DNA of 43,230 nt, from assembly GCA_937890005.1 (NCBI GenBank), contig CALBZA010000058.1, forward strand, positions 1-43,230, read 5' to 3'. Under the pieces are notes generated by a model. It searched no databases, had not been told where the DNA came from, and worked only from the letters and a program-made list of their open reading frames with translations. Below, in pieces: positions 1-6,555 of this stretch. Positions within the stretch are counted from its first letter, which is position 1. Each line of letters begins with the position of its first letter. The position numbers were made by a program, and so were the translations under genes. The DNA is from an uncultured Verrucomicrobia subdivision 3 bacterium. Lineage in GTDB: Bacteria > Verrucomicrobiota > Verrucomicrobiia > Limisphaerales > DASXHY01.

Positions 1-1
1 C

Positions 2-898
2 GCCTACATCTGCGGCGAGGAAACCGGCCTGATCGAATCGCTCGAAGGCAAGCGCCCGTATCCGCGCATCAAGCCGCCTTACTTCCCGGCCGTGCTCGGC
101 CTCTACATGTGCCCGACGATCGTCAACAACGTGGAAACGTTGTGCAATGTGAAGCACATCGTGGCAATGGGTGCTGCGGAATTCGCAAAACTCGGCACGC
201 CAAACAACACCGGTACCCGCATCGTCAGTCTGAGCGGGCATGTGAAAAAGCCCGGTTATTATGAAATTGAAGTCGGCAAAGCGACGATCGGCCAGCTGAT
301 CAACGATCCGGCTTTTGGTGGTGGATTGCGCGACGGCCGCAAGTTGAAGGCTGTCATTCCCGGCGGTTCATCCTCAAAAGTCCTGAAAGCCGGCGAGAAG
401 TTCAAACTCAAGCGCAAGGTCGATGGGAAGGACGTCGAGCAGGAAGTGGACATGCTCGATCTGCCCTACGATTTCGATTCGCTGATCCAGGCAGGAACGA
501 TGTCGGGATCGAGCGCGATCATTGTGATCGACGATTCCGTCAGCGCCGTGGATGCGCTGGCGAACCTGAGTGAATTCTACGCTCACGAAAGCTGCGGCCA
601 GTGCACTCCGTGTCGCGAAGGGTCGCTCTGGATGAGCAAGACGCTGCATCGCCTGACACATGGCGGCGGGCGGAAGGGCGACGCCGATTACCTGGTGAAA
701 ATTGCCGACAATATTCCCGGTGGCCGGACGATCTGCGCCTTTGGCGAGGCCTGTTCGTGGCCGGTGCAGAGCTTTGTTGGAAAATTTAAAGATGAATTCG
801 TTGCCCGCGGCGCAGCCGACGAAGAACGCCGCACGAAGGAAGCTTCAGGCGCAGGCCCGGCGAACGAATTGAAGATTGCCGCGAGCGCGCAGCATTGA
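2..898 (+). CDS. nuoF: NADH-quinone oxidoreductase subunit F (5' truncated by window edge)
   Basis: Subunit F of respiratory complex I binds NADH and FMN and passes electrons to the chain of Fe-S clusters in the cytoplasmic arm. The reading frame is open from base 2, and only the last 298 residues are visible. It opens with AYICGEETGLIESLEGK, the conserved segment of the FMN/NADH-binding domain. Near the C-terminus are ESCGQCTPCREGS and TICAFGEAC, the four cysteines that ligate the N3 [4Fe-4S] cluster. The true start lies upstream of the window; the internal GTG at 92 is not a start. Its TGA overlaps by one base the ATG of the next gene, which is not a nuo gene but an inserted GxxExxY gene. 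Function is secure. Confidence 0.97.
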   Translation, partial: AYICGEETGLIESLEGKRPYPRIKPPYFPAVLGLYMCPTIVNNVETLCNVKHIVAMGAAEFAKLGTPNNTGTRIVSLSGHVKKPGYYEIEVGKATIGQLINDPAFGGGLRDGRKLKAVIPGGSSSKVLKAGEKFKLKRKVDGKDVEQEVDMLDLPYDFDSLIQAGTMSGSSAIIVIDDSVSAVDALANLSEFYAHESCGQCTPCREGSLWMSKTLHRLTHGGGRKGDADYLVKIADNIPGGRTICAFGEACSWPVQSFVGKFKDEFVARGAADEERRTKEASGAGPANELKIAASAQH

Positions 899-1362
899 TG
901 AGCCGAAACTTACATATTCACCGCGGAGACGCGGAGACGCGGAGATTCGATGAACTCACGGATCAGGTAATTGGTGCGTGCATTGAAGTTCATCGCTGTC
1001 TCGGTCCGGGGCTGTTGGAGTCGGCTTATGAAGAATGTCTTTGTCACGAATTGTCTCTCAGGAAGCTTGCATTCGAACGGCAGGTTCCGCTGCCGGTTCA
1101 ATATAAAGCTGTGAAGCTTGAATGTGGATATCGGCTGGATCTTGTCGTTGAGCGGCAGTTGGTTCTCGAACTGAAGGCAGTCGAAACTCTGCTGCCCATT
1201 CATCAAGCGCAGTTGCTTACGTATTTGAAACTCTCGGGAATGACGTATGGGCTGTTGGTGAACTTCCACGTCCCGGTTTTGAAAGCAGGCTTGAAGCGAG
1301 TCGTGAACGAATTCCCCGATTTCTCCGCGTCTCCGCGTCTCCGCGGTTCAATCAGAGTGTAG
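898..1362 (+). CDS. GxxExxY protein, PD-(D/E)XK nuclease fold, carried by an inverted-repeat element
   Basis: A 154-residue protein of the GxxExxY family (Pfam PDDEXK_3, a PD-(D/E)XK nuclease-superfamily fold; no firmly known function). The signature is GLLESAY (G38, E41, Y44). It is followed by a nuclease-like core: D81 in GYRLDLVVE, E91-x-K93 in LELKAVE, and Q105 in HQAQLLTYLK. The first residues (HRGDAETRR) and last residues (SASPRLRGS) are encoded by the two arms of a 25-bp terminal inverted repeat, so the gene is the cargo of that repeat. I chose the ATG at 898, which overlaps the nuoF stop; a TTG lies one codon earlier. The stop is one base before the nuoG ATG, so it probably sits on the nuo mRNA and may be translationally coupled. 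It has no expected role in complex I. Confidence 0.93.
   Translation: MSRNLHIHRGDAETRRFDELTDQVIGACIEVHRCLGPGLLESAYEECLCHELSLRKLAFERQVPLPVQYKAVKLECGYRLDLVVERQLVLELKAVETLLPIHQAQLLTYLKLSGMTYGLLVNFHVPVLKAGLKRVVNEFPDFSASPRLRGSIRV
917..1350. mobile_element. GxxExxY inverted-repeat element (family A, gene-bearing copy)
   Basis: The left arm (921-945) begins CCGCGGAGACGCGGAGACGC. The right arm (1322-1346) is its exact reverse complement over 25 bp, and similarity continues a few bases outward (917-920 and 1347-1350). Within each arm the unit GAGACGCG repeats. The unit spans about 434 bp and contains nearly the whole GxxExxY gene. Related arms bound gene-less elements at 6448-6543 and 8426-8515. I see no clear target-site duplication. 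That this is a mobile unit is inferred from the inverted repeats, the dispersed copies and its place inside a normally compact operon. Confidence 0.75.
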
Positions 1363-1363
1363 A

Positions 1364-1912
1364 ATGTCAAACGCAGCCACAACCGAAACCAAGCCGACAC
1401 CGCCGCCGGTCGAAACGATCAAGGTGAAGGTGGACGGACGCGAAGTCGAGGTGCCGAAGACGACCATCGATCCGATCACCGGCAAGCCGGTGCCGACCAC
1501 GATGATTCAGGCCTGCAACGCCGTTCGAGTGGACGTGCCGCATTATTGCTATCATCCCAAGCTGCCGATCGCCGGAAACTGCCGCATGTGTCTCGTCGAG
1601 TTCGGCACGCCGGCTCTCGGTCCGGACCGCAAGCCGGTCCTCAATCCCGACGGCACGCCGAAGATTGCGAAGTCGCCGCGTCCGGCGATTGCGTGCGCCA
1701 CGCCGATTTCTCCGGGAATGGAGATTTACACGAACACGCCCGCGGTGAAGCAGATGCGCGAAGGCGTGCTCGAATCGCTGCTGATCAATCATCCGCTCGA
1801 TTGCCCGATTTGCGACCAGGCCGGCGAATGCAAGCTGCAGGAGTACTCGGTCGATTATGGCCAGCGCGAGCCGCTTTGTCGAAGCGAAGGTTCACAAGCC
1901 GAAACGGGTTGA
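1364..1912 (+). CDS. nuoG: NADH-quinone oxidoreductase subunit G, N-terminal part (frame broken near 1870)
   Basis: Subunit G is the large Fe-S protein of the complex I peripheral arm. This part has the ferredoxin-like [2Fe-2S] domain (HYCYHPKLPIAGNCRMC, then ACATP) and the H-x3-C-x2-C-x5-C motif for the N5 cluster (HPLDCPICDQAGEC). The NuoG match runs to SVDYGQRE, then the frame turns to non-NuoG residues and stops at 1912. The expected continuation SRFVEAKVHKPK is in another frame from about 1869. Restoring two bases (GAGAG instead of GAG at 1868-1870) joins the halves into one protein of about 562 residues. Either the gene is broken, or the read or assembly lost a dinucleotide. The ATG at 1364 follows the GxxExxY stop by one base. 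Confidence 0.9.
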   Translation: MSNAATTETKPTPPPVETIKVKVDGREVEVPKTTIDPITGKPVPTTMIQACNAVRVDVPHYCYHPKLPIAGNCRMCLVEFGTPALGPDRKPVLNPDGTPKIAKSPRPAIACATPISPGMEIYTNTPAVKQMREGVLESLLINHPLDCPICDQAGECKLQEYSVDYGQREPLCRSEGSQAETG

Positions 1913-3050
1913 TCTCGGACCGCGCATTGTCCTCGATGCCGAACGCTGCATTCTCTGCACCCGCTGCATCCGGTTCACGAAGGATGTCGCCGGCGATGAT
2001 GCATTGGGCATCGTGAATCGCGGCAGCTACAACACAATCAGTGCGTATCCCGGCAAGCCGTTCGACAACAATTACACGCTCAACACCGTGGACATCTGTC
2101 CGGTGGGCGCGCTGACGTCGAAGGATTTCCGGTTCAAGATGCGCGTCTGGTTCCTCAAGGAAACCAAGAGCGTCTGCACCAGTTGCGCCACGGGTTGCAG
2201 CATCATCATCGGTTCGCGCAACGACACGATCTACCGCTACGAACCGCGCGAGAATGACGCGGTCAATGCGACGTGGATGTGCGATTACGGCCGCTTGAAC
2301 TACAAGTGGATCAACCGTCCGGATCGTCTGACGCAGGTCCAGGCGAAGGGGCAGATCACCGGCTGGACGACGGCGTTGAAGGAGATTTCCGGGCTGCTCA
2401 ACAAAGCTGAGCAGGGTTCCGTCGCGATCATCGCTTCCGCGCGGCAGACGAACGAAGAATTGTTCCTGCTGAAGAGGCTCGGCAAGAAACTCGGCGCCAT
2501 CACGGATTCCGTTCCGCGCATTGCTGAAGGCGACAAGCTGCTTCTCAATGCCGATCGCAATCCAAACACCAACGGCGCGCGGCTGACCGGCATCTGCTTC
2601 ACCGAAATGGGCGATCAGATTCCAAAGATCGCGCAAGGCATTGAGAGCGGGAAAATCAAGACGTTGATTGTCTTCGGCGAAGACGTCACGAAGTGCGGCA
2701 TGGACGCGAAGCTTCTGGGCAAGCTGGAAACGCTGATTGTCAGCGATATTCTGCCGAACGAAACCACGAAACTCGCGACGTATCTGTTGCCCGGCTGCGC
2801 TCATGCCGAGAAACGCGGCACATTCACGAATGTCAAAGGCCGCGTTCAGAAATTCATGAAGGCGATCGAGCCTCGCGGTGACGCGCGGCCTGAGTGGGAA
2901 TTTCTGCATGAACTCGTTCTGAACGTCACCGGTCAGGACGGCTACAGGAGCATCGAAGGCTTGTTCAATCTGATGGCGCAGGAAGTTCCTGCTTTCAACG
3001 GACTCACCTGGGCGGGGCTCGGTGACACGGGAGTGACGGTCGCGATATGA
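1857..3050 (+). CDS. nuoG: NADH-quinone oxidoreductase subunit G, C-terminal part (continuation after frameshift)
   Basis: This continues NuoG in the shifted frame. Genuine NuoG similarity begins at SRFVEAKVHKPK (about 1869); the ATG at 1857 is an accident of frame with no ribosome site. It carries the N4 cluster motif CILCTRC with the later DICPVGAL. It also has C-x2-C-x3-C-x27-C (CTSCATGC to MCDYGR), the spacing I recall for the extra N7 cluster of some bacterial NuoG proteins such as E. coli. The molybdopterin-like region after it is short, giving a total near 562 residues, well below the roughly 900 of E. coli NuoG. The stop overlaps the nuoH start (ATGA at 3047-3050), typical of translational coupling. 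If the frameshift is real, the cell would make no intact NuoG from this copy. Confidence 0.9.
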   Translation: MASASRFVEAKVHKPKRVDLGPRIVLDAERCILCTRCIRFTKDVAGDDALGIVNRGSYNTISAYPGKPFDNNYTLNTVDICPVGALTSKDFRFKMRVWFLKETKSVCTSCATGCSIIIGSRNDTIYRYEPRENDAVNATWMCDYGRLNYKWINRPDRLTQVQAKGQITGWTTALKEISGLLNKAEQGSVAIIASARQTNEELFLLKRLGKKLGAITDSVPRIAEGDKLLLNADRNPNTNGARLTGICFTEMGDQIPKIAQGIESGKIKTLIVFGEDVTKCGMDAKLLGKLETLIVSDILPNETTKLATYLLPGCAHAEKRGTFTNVKGRVQKFMKAIEPRGDARPEWEFLHELVLNVTGQDGYRSIEGLFNLMAQEVPAFNGLTWAGLGDTGVTVAI

Positions 3051-4108
3051 ACGCTGCAATGACCTGGATCGACAATCTGAATCCGACGGCGAACTTCGCG
3101 CTGTTCAGTGCGCTGAAGATTCTCGGCGTTTTCTCGATTCTGATGTTCATCGTTGCATACGCCGTCTGGGTGGAACGGAAAGTGGCTGCGGCGATTCAGG
3201 ATCGCATCGGACCGAACCGCTTCGGTTTCTTCGGCCTGCTGCAGCCGGCGGCGGATGCCATCAAGGCGTTCCTGAAGGAAGATTTCACTCCCGCACACGT
3301 TCGAAAGATTTATTTCTGGCTCGCTCCGGCAATTGTGATGATTCCGAGCATTCTGGTCATCGCGGTCATTCCGTTCGGCTCGTTCATCGGCGAGCAGAAA
3401 ATGGTGATCGCGGATTTGAATGTTGGCGTGCTCTACACGTTCGGCATCGTCTCGCTGGGTGTTTACGGCATCGTGCTGGCGGGTTACGCGGCGAATTCGA
3501 AGTATCCGTTCCTTGGCGGCATTCGTTCGAGTGCGCAGTTGATTTCCTATGAAATCGCAATGGGCCTTTCGGTCGTCTCGATTTTCCTGATCGTCGGCGA
3601 TTTGAACCTGACGAAGGTTGTGGAGTATCAGGCCGGAAGTTTTCTGGGGTGGAACATTCTGAAGCAGCCCGTCGCTTTCGCAATCTTCATGGTGGCCGCG
3701 TTTGCAGAAACGAATCGCACACCGTTCGATCTGCCGGAGGCCGAACAGGAACTGGCGGGTGGTTACAACATTGAATACAGCTCGATGAAATTCGCTCTGT
3801 TCTTCATGGGCGAATACGCGAACATGACCGCCGCCTGCGCGTTGATGACGACGTTGTTCCTCGGCGGCTGGAGCCTGCCGTTTGCGGGGCTGGATCAACC
3901 GGCGACCACGGTGGCGATGGGCATCGCGCACATTGCAATTTTCCTCGGGAAAACCTTGTTCCTGCTGTTCATGGTGATCTGGGTGCGGTGGATGTGGCCG
4001 CGGTTCCGGTATGATCAGCTGATGGATCTGGGCTGGCGACGTTTCATTCCCCTGGCGCTGGCGAATGTGATCGTCACGGCCGTGGTGCTGTGGATCAAAA
4101 ACTCGTAA
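3047..4108 (+). CDS. nuoH: NADH-quinone oxidoreductase subunit H
   Basis: NuoH is the membrane subunit that forms much of the quinone chamber and joins the peripheral arm to the proton-pumping arm. The 353-residue protein is strongly hydrophobic with about eight or nine membrane segments. It has the family motifs ERKVAAAIQDRIGPNRFG and, in the acidic quinone-site loop, AETNRTPFDLPEAEQELAGG with the following GYNIEYSS. Length matches the family (about 325-350). The ATG overlaps the nuoG stop by four bases, so the intact operon couples their translation. After its TAA come the hairpins of the RAYT element, separating it from nuoI by about 710 bp. Confidence 0.97.
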   Translation: MNAAMTWIDNLNPTANFALFSALKILGVFSILMFIVAYAVWVERKVAAAIQDRIGPNRFGFFGLLQPAADAIKAFLKEDFTPAHVRKIYFWLAPAIVMIPSILVIAVIPFGSFIGEQKMVIADLNVGVLYTFGIVSLGVYGIVLAGYAANSKYPFLGGIRSSAQLISYEIAMGLSVVSIFLIVGDLNLTKVVEYQAGSFLGWNILKQPVAFAIFMVAAFAETNRTPFDLPEAEQELAGGYNIEYSSMKFALFFMGEYANMTAACALMTTLFLGGWSLPFAGLDQPATTVAMGIAHIAIFLGKTLFLLFMVIWVRWMWPRFRYDQLMDLGWRRFIPLALANVIVTAVVLWIKNS

Positions 4109-4145
4109 CAGATGAAACGGACTGAAACAGTTTTCAAGCAGCCGG

Positions 4146-4761
4146 TCTCATTAACACCCCGCTTCAGCGGGGTGAAAGGAGCCGGTTGCGTCAAAAACTG
4201 TTTCAACAGTTTTGGGTTAAGGGCGAGAAATGGGGAAAGGGCTGGGGAACATGTCTTTACATGCTTATTCGCGGGTTTGGCTGCATCTGGTTTGGGCGAC
4301 TTTGGAACGGCGACCATTTTTGCACAAGGCTGCGGCGGTGAAACTTTCGGCCCGGCTGCACGAGTACGCCCAAGAAAAGTCGATCTACATGAAGATCAAC
4401 TTTGTGAACGCAGATCACGTTCACGCGCTGGTCGATATGCCGACACATCTTTCGATCGAGCAATTGATGCAGCTTCTGAAAGGAAGTTCATCGCATTGGG
4501 TGAACGAACAGAATTTGATTCCGGGGAAGTTCGGCTGGGGGCGAGGCTACGGAGTGTTTTCTGTCTCGCACTCGGCAGTGGAAAGCGTCTCGGCGTACAT
4601 CGCCGGACAGGAAGAACATCATCGCCGAAGAAGTTTTGCAGACGAGCTGAAGTTGTTTGTGGAACGCTACGGATTGGAATGGCGCAGGGACTGAAACCGT
4701 TGAAACGGTTTCAGAAGGCGTCACCGCGGTTCACCCTGCTGAAGCAGGGTGCTAATAAGAG
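4146..4761. mobile_element. RAYT/REP element: Y1 transposase gene flanked by mirrored hairpin pairs
   Basis: The left side has two hairpins: CACCCCGC-ttca-GCGGGGTG (4155-4174) and AAAACTGT-ttca-ACAGTTTT (4194-4213). The right side has the same two types in mirror order: TGAAACCGTT with AACGGTTTCA (4692-4713), then CACCCTGC-tgaa-GCAGGGTG (4732-4751). Read outward from the gene, both sides run AT-type hairpin, about 18 bases, GC-type hairpin, then a similar end (TTAATGAGA against CTAATAAGA). Stem bases differ between sides but in matched pairs, so the hairpins are conserved rather than the primary sequence. This is the layout of a REP-associated tyrosine transposase with its REP doublets. It sits between nuoH and nuoI. 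Confidence 0.8.
4251..4694 (+). CDS. REP-associated tyrosine transposase (RAYT, IS200/IS605-like Y1 superfamily)
   Basis: A 147-residue single-domain Y1 HUH transposase, an enzyme class that nicks single-stranded DNA through a tyrosine and recognises hairpins. The metal-binding HUH motif is H56-V57-H58 (NADHVHALV). The likely nucleophile is Y116 in VSAYIAGQEEHH, on the helix that in this family also carries the Q and H residues. The N-terminus MSLHAYSRVWLHLVW fits the usual RAYT start, so I prefer the ATG at 4251 (GGGAA upstream) over an in-frame ATG at 4230. Mirrored hairpin pairs flank the gene on both sides. It appears intact. RAYTs are often single-copy domesticated genes that spread REP sequences, but whether this one is active cannot be judged here. 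Confidence 0.9.
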   Translation: MSLHAYSRVWLHLVWATLERRPFLHKAAAVKLSARLHEYAQEKSIYMKINFVNADHVHALVDMPTHLSIEQLMQLLKGSSSHWVNEQNLIPGKFGWGRGYGVFSVSHSAVESVSAYIAGQEEHHRRRSFADELKLFVERYGLEWRRD

Positions 4762-4780
4762 TTTGATTCGACCCATCCGA

Positions 4781-4812
4781 ACTCCGCGTCCTGGTGTCGC
4801 CGCGGTGAATTT
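4781..4812. repeat. Possible decayed single arm of a family A-type repeat upstream of nuoI
   Basis: The stretch ACTCCGCGTCCTGGTGTC followed by GCCGCGGTGAATTTGAA resembles the right arm of the family A element at 8487-8514 (CTCCGCGTCTCCGCG then CCTCCGCGGTGAA). No matching left arm is visible. It lies between the RAYT element and the nuoI start and may supply the leader of nuoI. The call rests on partial similarity only. Confidence 0.35.
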
Positions 4813-4818
4813 GAATAA

Positions 4819-5361
4819 ATGATCGTTAATCGTAAAAAACTGAATTTTTGGGAGCGGCTTTACCTGCCGGCCATAATCGGCGGGTTCAAGGTCACCATCC
4901 GTCACTTCTTCAAAAAGAAAGTGACGATGCAGTATCCCGAGGAGAAATGGGTTGTGCCGCCCGGCTACCGCGGCGCGCCGTATCTCGTGAAGGATCAGGA
5001 AGGCAACACCAAGTGTGTTTCCTGCCAGCTCTGCGAATTTGTCTGCCCGCCCAAGGCGATCAAAATCACGCCGCCCGGCCCGGATGGCCAGCTGGCGGAT
5101 CGCCCGAATGCGGAGAAGATGCCGAAGGAGTTCGAGATCAACATGCTCCGCTGCATCTTCTGCGGCTTCTGCCAGGAGGTGTGTCCTGAGGAGGCGATTT
5201 TCCTGCAGAAGGATTACTCGCTCAACGCTGCGACCCGCGAGGAACTGATTTACAACAAGCAGAAGCTTCTCGAACTCGGCGGCACTCACGCCGGCATTCA
5301 GAAGTGGAAACACAAAGCGCTCGAAACCGAGAAGCAGGAGAATTTTCCGGTCAAGCCTTGA
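4819..5361 (+). CDS. nuoI: NADH-quinone oxidoreductase subunit I
   Basis: NuoI is the ferredoxin-like subunit that carries clusters N6a and N6b and hands electrons towards the quinone-site cluster N2. The 180-residue protein has two C-x2-C-x2-C-x3-CP motifs: C66, C69, C72, C76 (KCVSCQLCEFVCPPKAI) and C112, C115, C118, C122 (CIFCGFCQEVCPEEAI). The N-terminal ERLYLPAIIGGFKVTIRHFF is the usual membrane-surface helix region, and YRGAP is a conserved NuoI segment. The length is normal. It is preceded by the RAYT element and followed directly by a family B inverted-repeat element whose first bases abut its TGA. Confidence 0.97.
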   Translation: MIVNRKKLNFWERLYLPAIIGGFKVTIRHFFKKKVTMQYPEEKWVVPPGYRGAPYLVKDQEGNTKCVSCQLCEFVCPPKAIKITPPGPDGQLADRPNAEKMPKEFEINMLRCIFCGFCQEVCPEEAIFLQKDYSLNAATREELIYNKQKLLELGGTHAGIQKWKHKALETEKQENFPVKP

Positions 5362-5498
5362 TGAAATCCCAGGTTCCAAGTTCCAAGTTCCAGAGAAACT
5401 TCAAGCGCCAGGCTCCAATCGCGAGCGTGGATGACTTTGCTGAAGTTCGGGAATTGGAATTTCTTTGGAATTTGGAGTTTGGAATTTGGAACTTTTAA
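5361..5498. repeat. Family B inverted-repeat element between nuoI and nuoJ
   Basis: The 137-bp gap is filled by an imperfect inverted repeat. The left arm is AGGTTCCAAGTTCCAAGTTC (5371-5390). The right arm (about 5450-5495) is made of GGAATTTGGAGTTTGGAATT-type units, the reverse complement of the left arm's pattern. The right end runs into the nuoJ ATG and gives it its leader (TTGGAACTTTTAA). A second member lies at 5998-6135. No protein is encoded. It could form a long stem in the polycistronic mRNA. Confidence 0.7.
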
Positions 5499-5999
5499 AT
5501 GCCCTTTACCGACATATTGTTTTTCGTTTTTGCGGCACTGGCGTTGATTTGCGCCGGACTGGTCATTCTTAACCGGAACCCGGTGACCAGCGCGATGTTC
5601 CTGGTGCTGACGATTGTTTCGCTGGCAGGACTGTTCGTTCTGCTCAACGCATTCTTTCTGGCTGCAATTCAGATCCTCGTTTACGCGGGCGCGGTGATGG
5701 TGCTGTTCCTGTTCGTCGTCATGTTGCTCGACCTGAAAACCGAGCAGCGGCAGAAGATTAAATTGTTCGGCATCATCGGCGGCGTCATTTCCGTCGGCGC
5801 CGTGATCGCCATTTTCCTGCGTTCACTTTATGTCACGAAACCCGGTGCGGAACTCGCGAAAGCCGAGGCGGTCGGCGACACCGTTTCGCTCGGCAAAATG
5901 CTTTTCAGCAGCTACGTGCTGCCGTTTGAAATCGTCTCTGTCCTGTTGCTCGTCGCCATGGTCGGAGTGATTCTGCTGAGCAAGAAGGAGCTGAAATGA
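5499..5999 (+). CDS. nuoJ: NADH-quinone oxidoreductase subunit J
   Basis: NuoJ is a small membrane subunit of the proton-translocating arm. The 166-residue protein has five predicted membrane segments. It shows the family core NRNPVTSAMFLVLTIVSLAG and ILVYAGAVMVLFLFVVMLLD, the region of the conserved pi-bulge helix. The C-terminal segment YVLPFEIVSVLLLVAMVGVI is typical and is followed by KKELK. Length matches NuoJ proteins of about 165-185 residues. It is bracketed by two family B elements, 137 bp upstream and 136 bp downstream. Confidence 0.96.
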   Translation: MPFTDILFFVFAALALICAGLVILNRNPVTSAMFLVLTIVSLAGLFVLLNAFFLAAIQILVYAGAVMVLFLFVVMLLDLKTEQRQKIKLFGIIGGVISVGAVIAIFLRSLYVTKPGAELAKAEAVGDTVSLGKMLFSSYVLPFEIVSVLLLVAMVGVILLSKKELK

Positions 6000-6135
6000 A
6001 ATTTCAAACTCCAGGTTTCAATTTTCAAAGAATGATCAAATCTCAAATTCCAATCTGGAGCCTGAATGGTCCCGTCTATGGCCGGGATTCAGGGCTTCTT
6101 TGGAGTTTGGAATTTGGAACTTGGAATTTTTCCAA
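5998..6135. repeat. Family B inverted-repeat element between nuoJ and nuoK
   Basis: This is a second copy of the AATTCCAA-type element. The left arm (about 6000-6055) has TTTCAAACTCCAGGTTTCAA and later CTCAAATTCCAATCTGGAG. The right arm (about 6099-6133) has TTTGGAGTTTGGAATTTGGA followed by ACTTGGAATTTTT. The centre (GAATGGTCCCGTCTATGGCC) differs from the copy at 5361-5498. The right arm is in frame with nuoK and could be misread as an N-terminal extension (MEFGIWNLEFFQ). Confidence 0.7.
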
Positions 6136-6441
6136 ATGAACGTCGGCCTCGAACATTATCTGACCGTCAGCGGACTGTTGTTCGCTCTGGGACTCTTTGG
6201 CGTCATCGTCCGGCGTAATGTGCTGGTGATGTACATGTGCCTCGAGCTGATGCTCAACGCAGCCAACCTGGCGCTCGTCGCTTTCTCGCGGTTCACCAAC
6301 AACCTGAACGGACAGGTTTTCGTGTTTTTCATCATCACCGTCGCCGCGGCGGAAGTTGCCGTCGGCCTGGCGCTGATCGTCGCGCTGTATCGCAAGAAGC
6401 AGACGGCGCACGTGGAAGAACTGACGACGATGAAGCTTTAG
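6136..6441 (+). CDS. nuoK: NADH-quinone oxidoreductase subunit K
   Basis: NuoK is an Mrp-related small membrane subunit of the proton path. The 101-residue protein has three membrane segments. It holds the two buried glutamates of the family, E37 (MCLELMLNAANL) and E73 (AAAEVAVGLAL), at almost exactly the E. coli positions (36 and 72). I start it at 6136 (MNVGLEHYLTVSG), not at the in-frame ATG at 6100, because the upstream residues come from the family B repeat and NuoK is normally about 100 residues. It is followed by a family A element before nuoL. Confidence 0.97.
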   Translation: MNVGLEHYLTVSGLLFALGLFGVIVRRNVLVMYMCLELMLNAANLALVAFSRFTNNLNGQVFVFFIITVAAAEVAVGLALIVALYRKKQTAHVEELTTMKL

Positions 6442-6447
6442 GAAAGT

Positions 6448-6543
6448 GAAGATGAATTTGAACCGCAAAGACGCAGAGACGCAGAGGGGCACTGAACTGT
6501 TCCCGCCTTTGCCTTGCTCTGCGTCTCTGCGCCTCTGCGGTTT
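6448..6543. repeat. Short family A inverted-repeat element between nuoK and nuoL
   Basis: The left arm is ACCGCAAAGACGCAGAGACG continuing CAGAG (to 6486). The right arm (6517-6543) is CTCTGCGTCTCTGCGCCTCT continuing GCGGTTT, its reverse complement with a few mismatches. About 30 bp separate the arms and nothing is encoded. The 15 bases GAAGATGAATTTGAA just before the left arm (6448-6462) recur before the element at 8426-8515, so the unit extends beyond the arms. The arms match the GxxExxY element's terminal repeats in length, layout and the (G)ACGC(G/A)GAGAC unit. Confidence 0.75.
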
Positions 6544-6555
6544 GTTTGGAAACTG

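Noticed and set aside
917..1350. GAGACGCG direct repeats as a CRISPR-like array
   Set aside because: The repeats are short and contiguous without unique spacers, and the overall layout is an inverted repeat around a gene.
1785..3059. A 424-codon open frame on the minus strand across nuoG
   Set aside because: It is the antisense of a clearly conserved nuoG, Arg/Asp/His-rich with no motif; an artefact of high GC.
6100..6135. N-terminal extension of NuoK (MEFGIWNLEFFQ)
   Set aside because: It is encoded by the right arm of a family B repeat, and NuoK proteins are about 100 residues long, matching the start at 6136.
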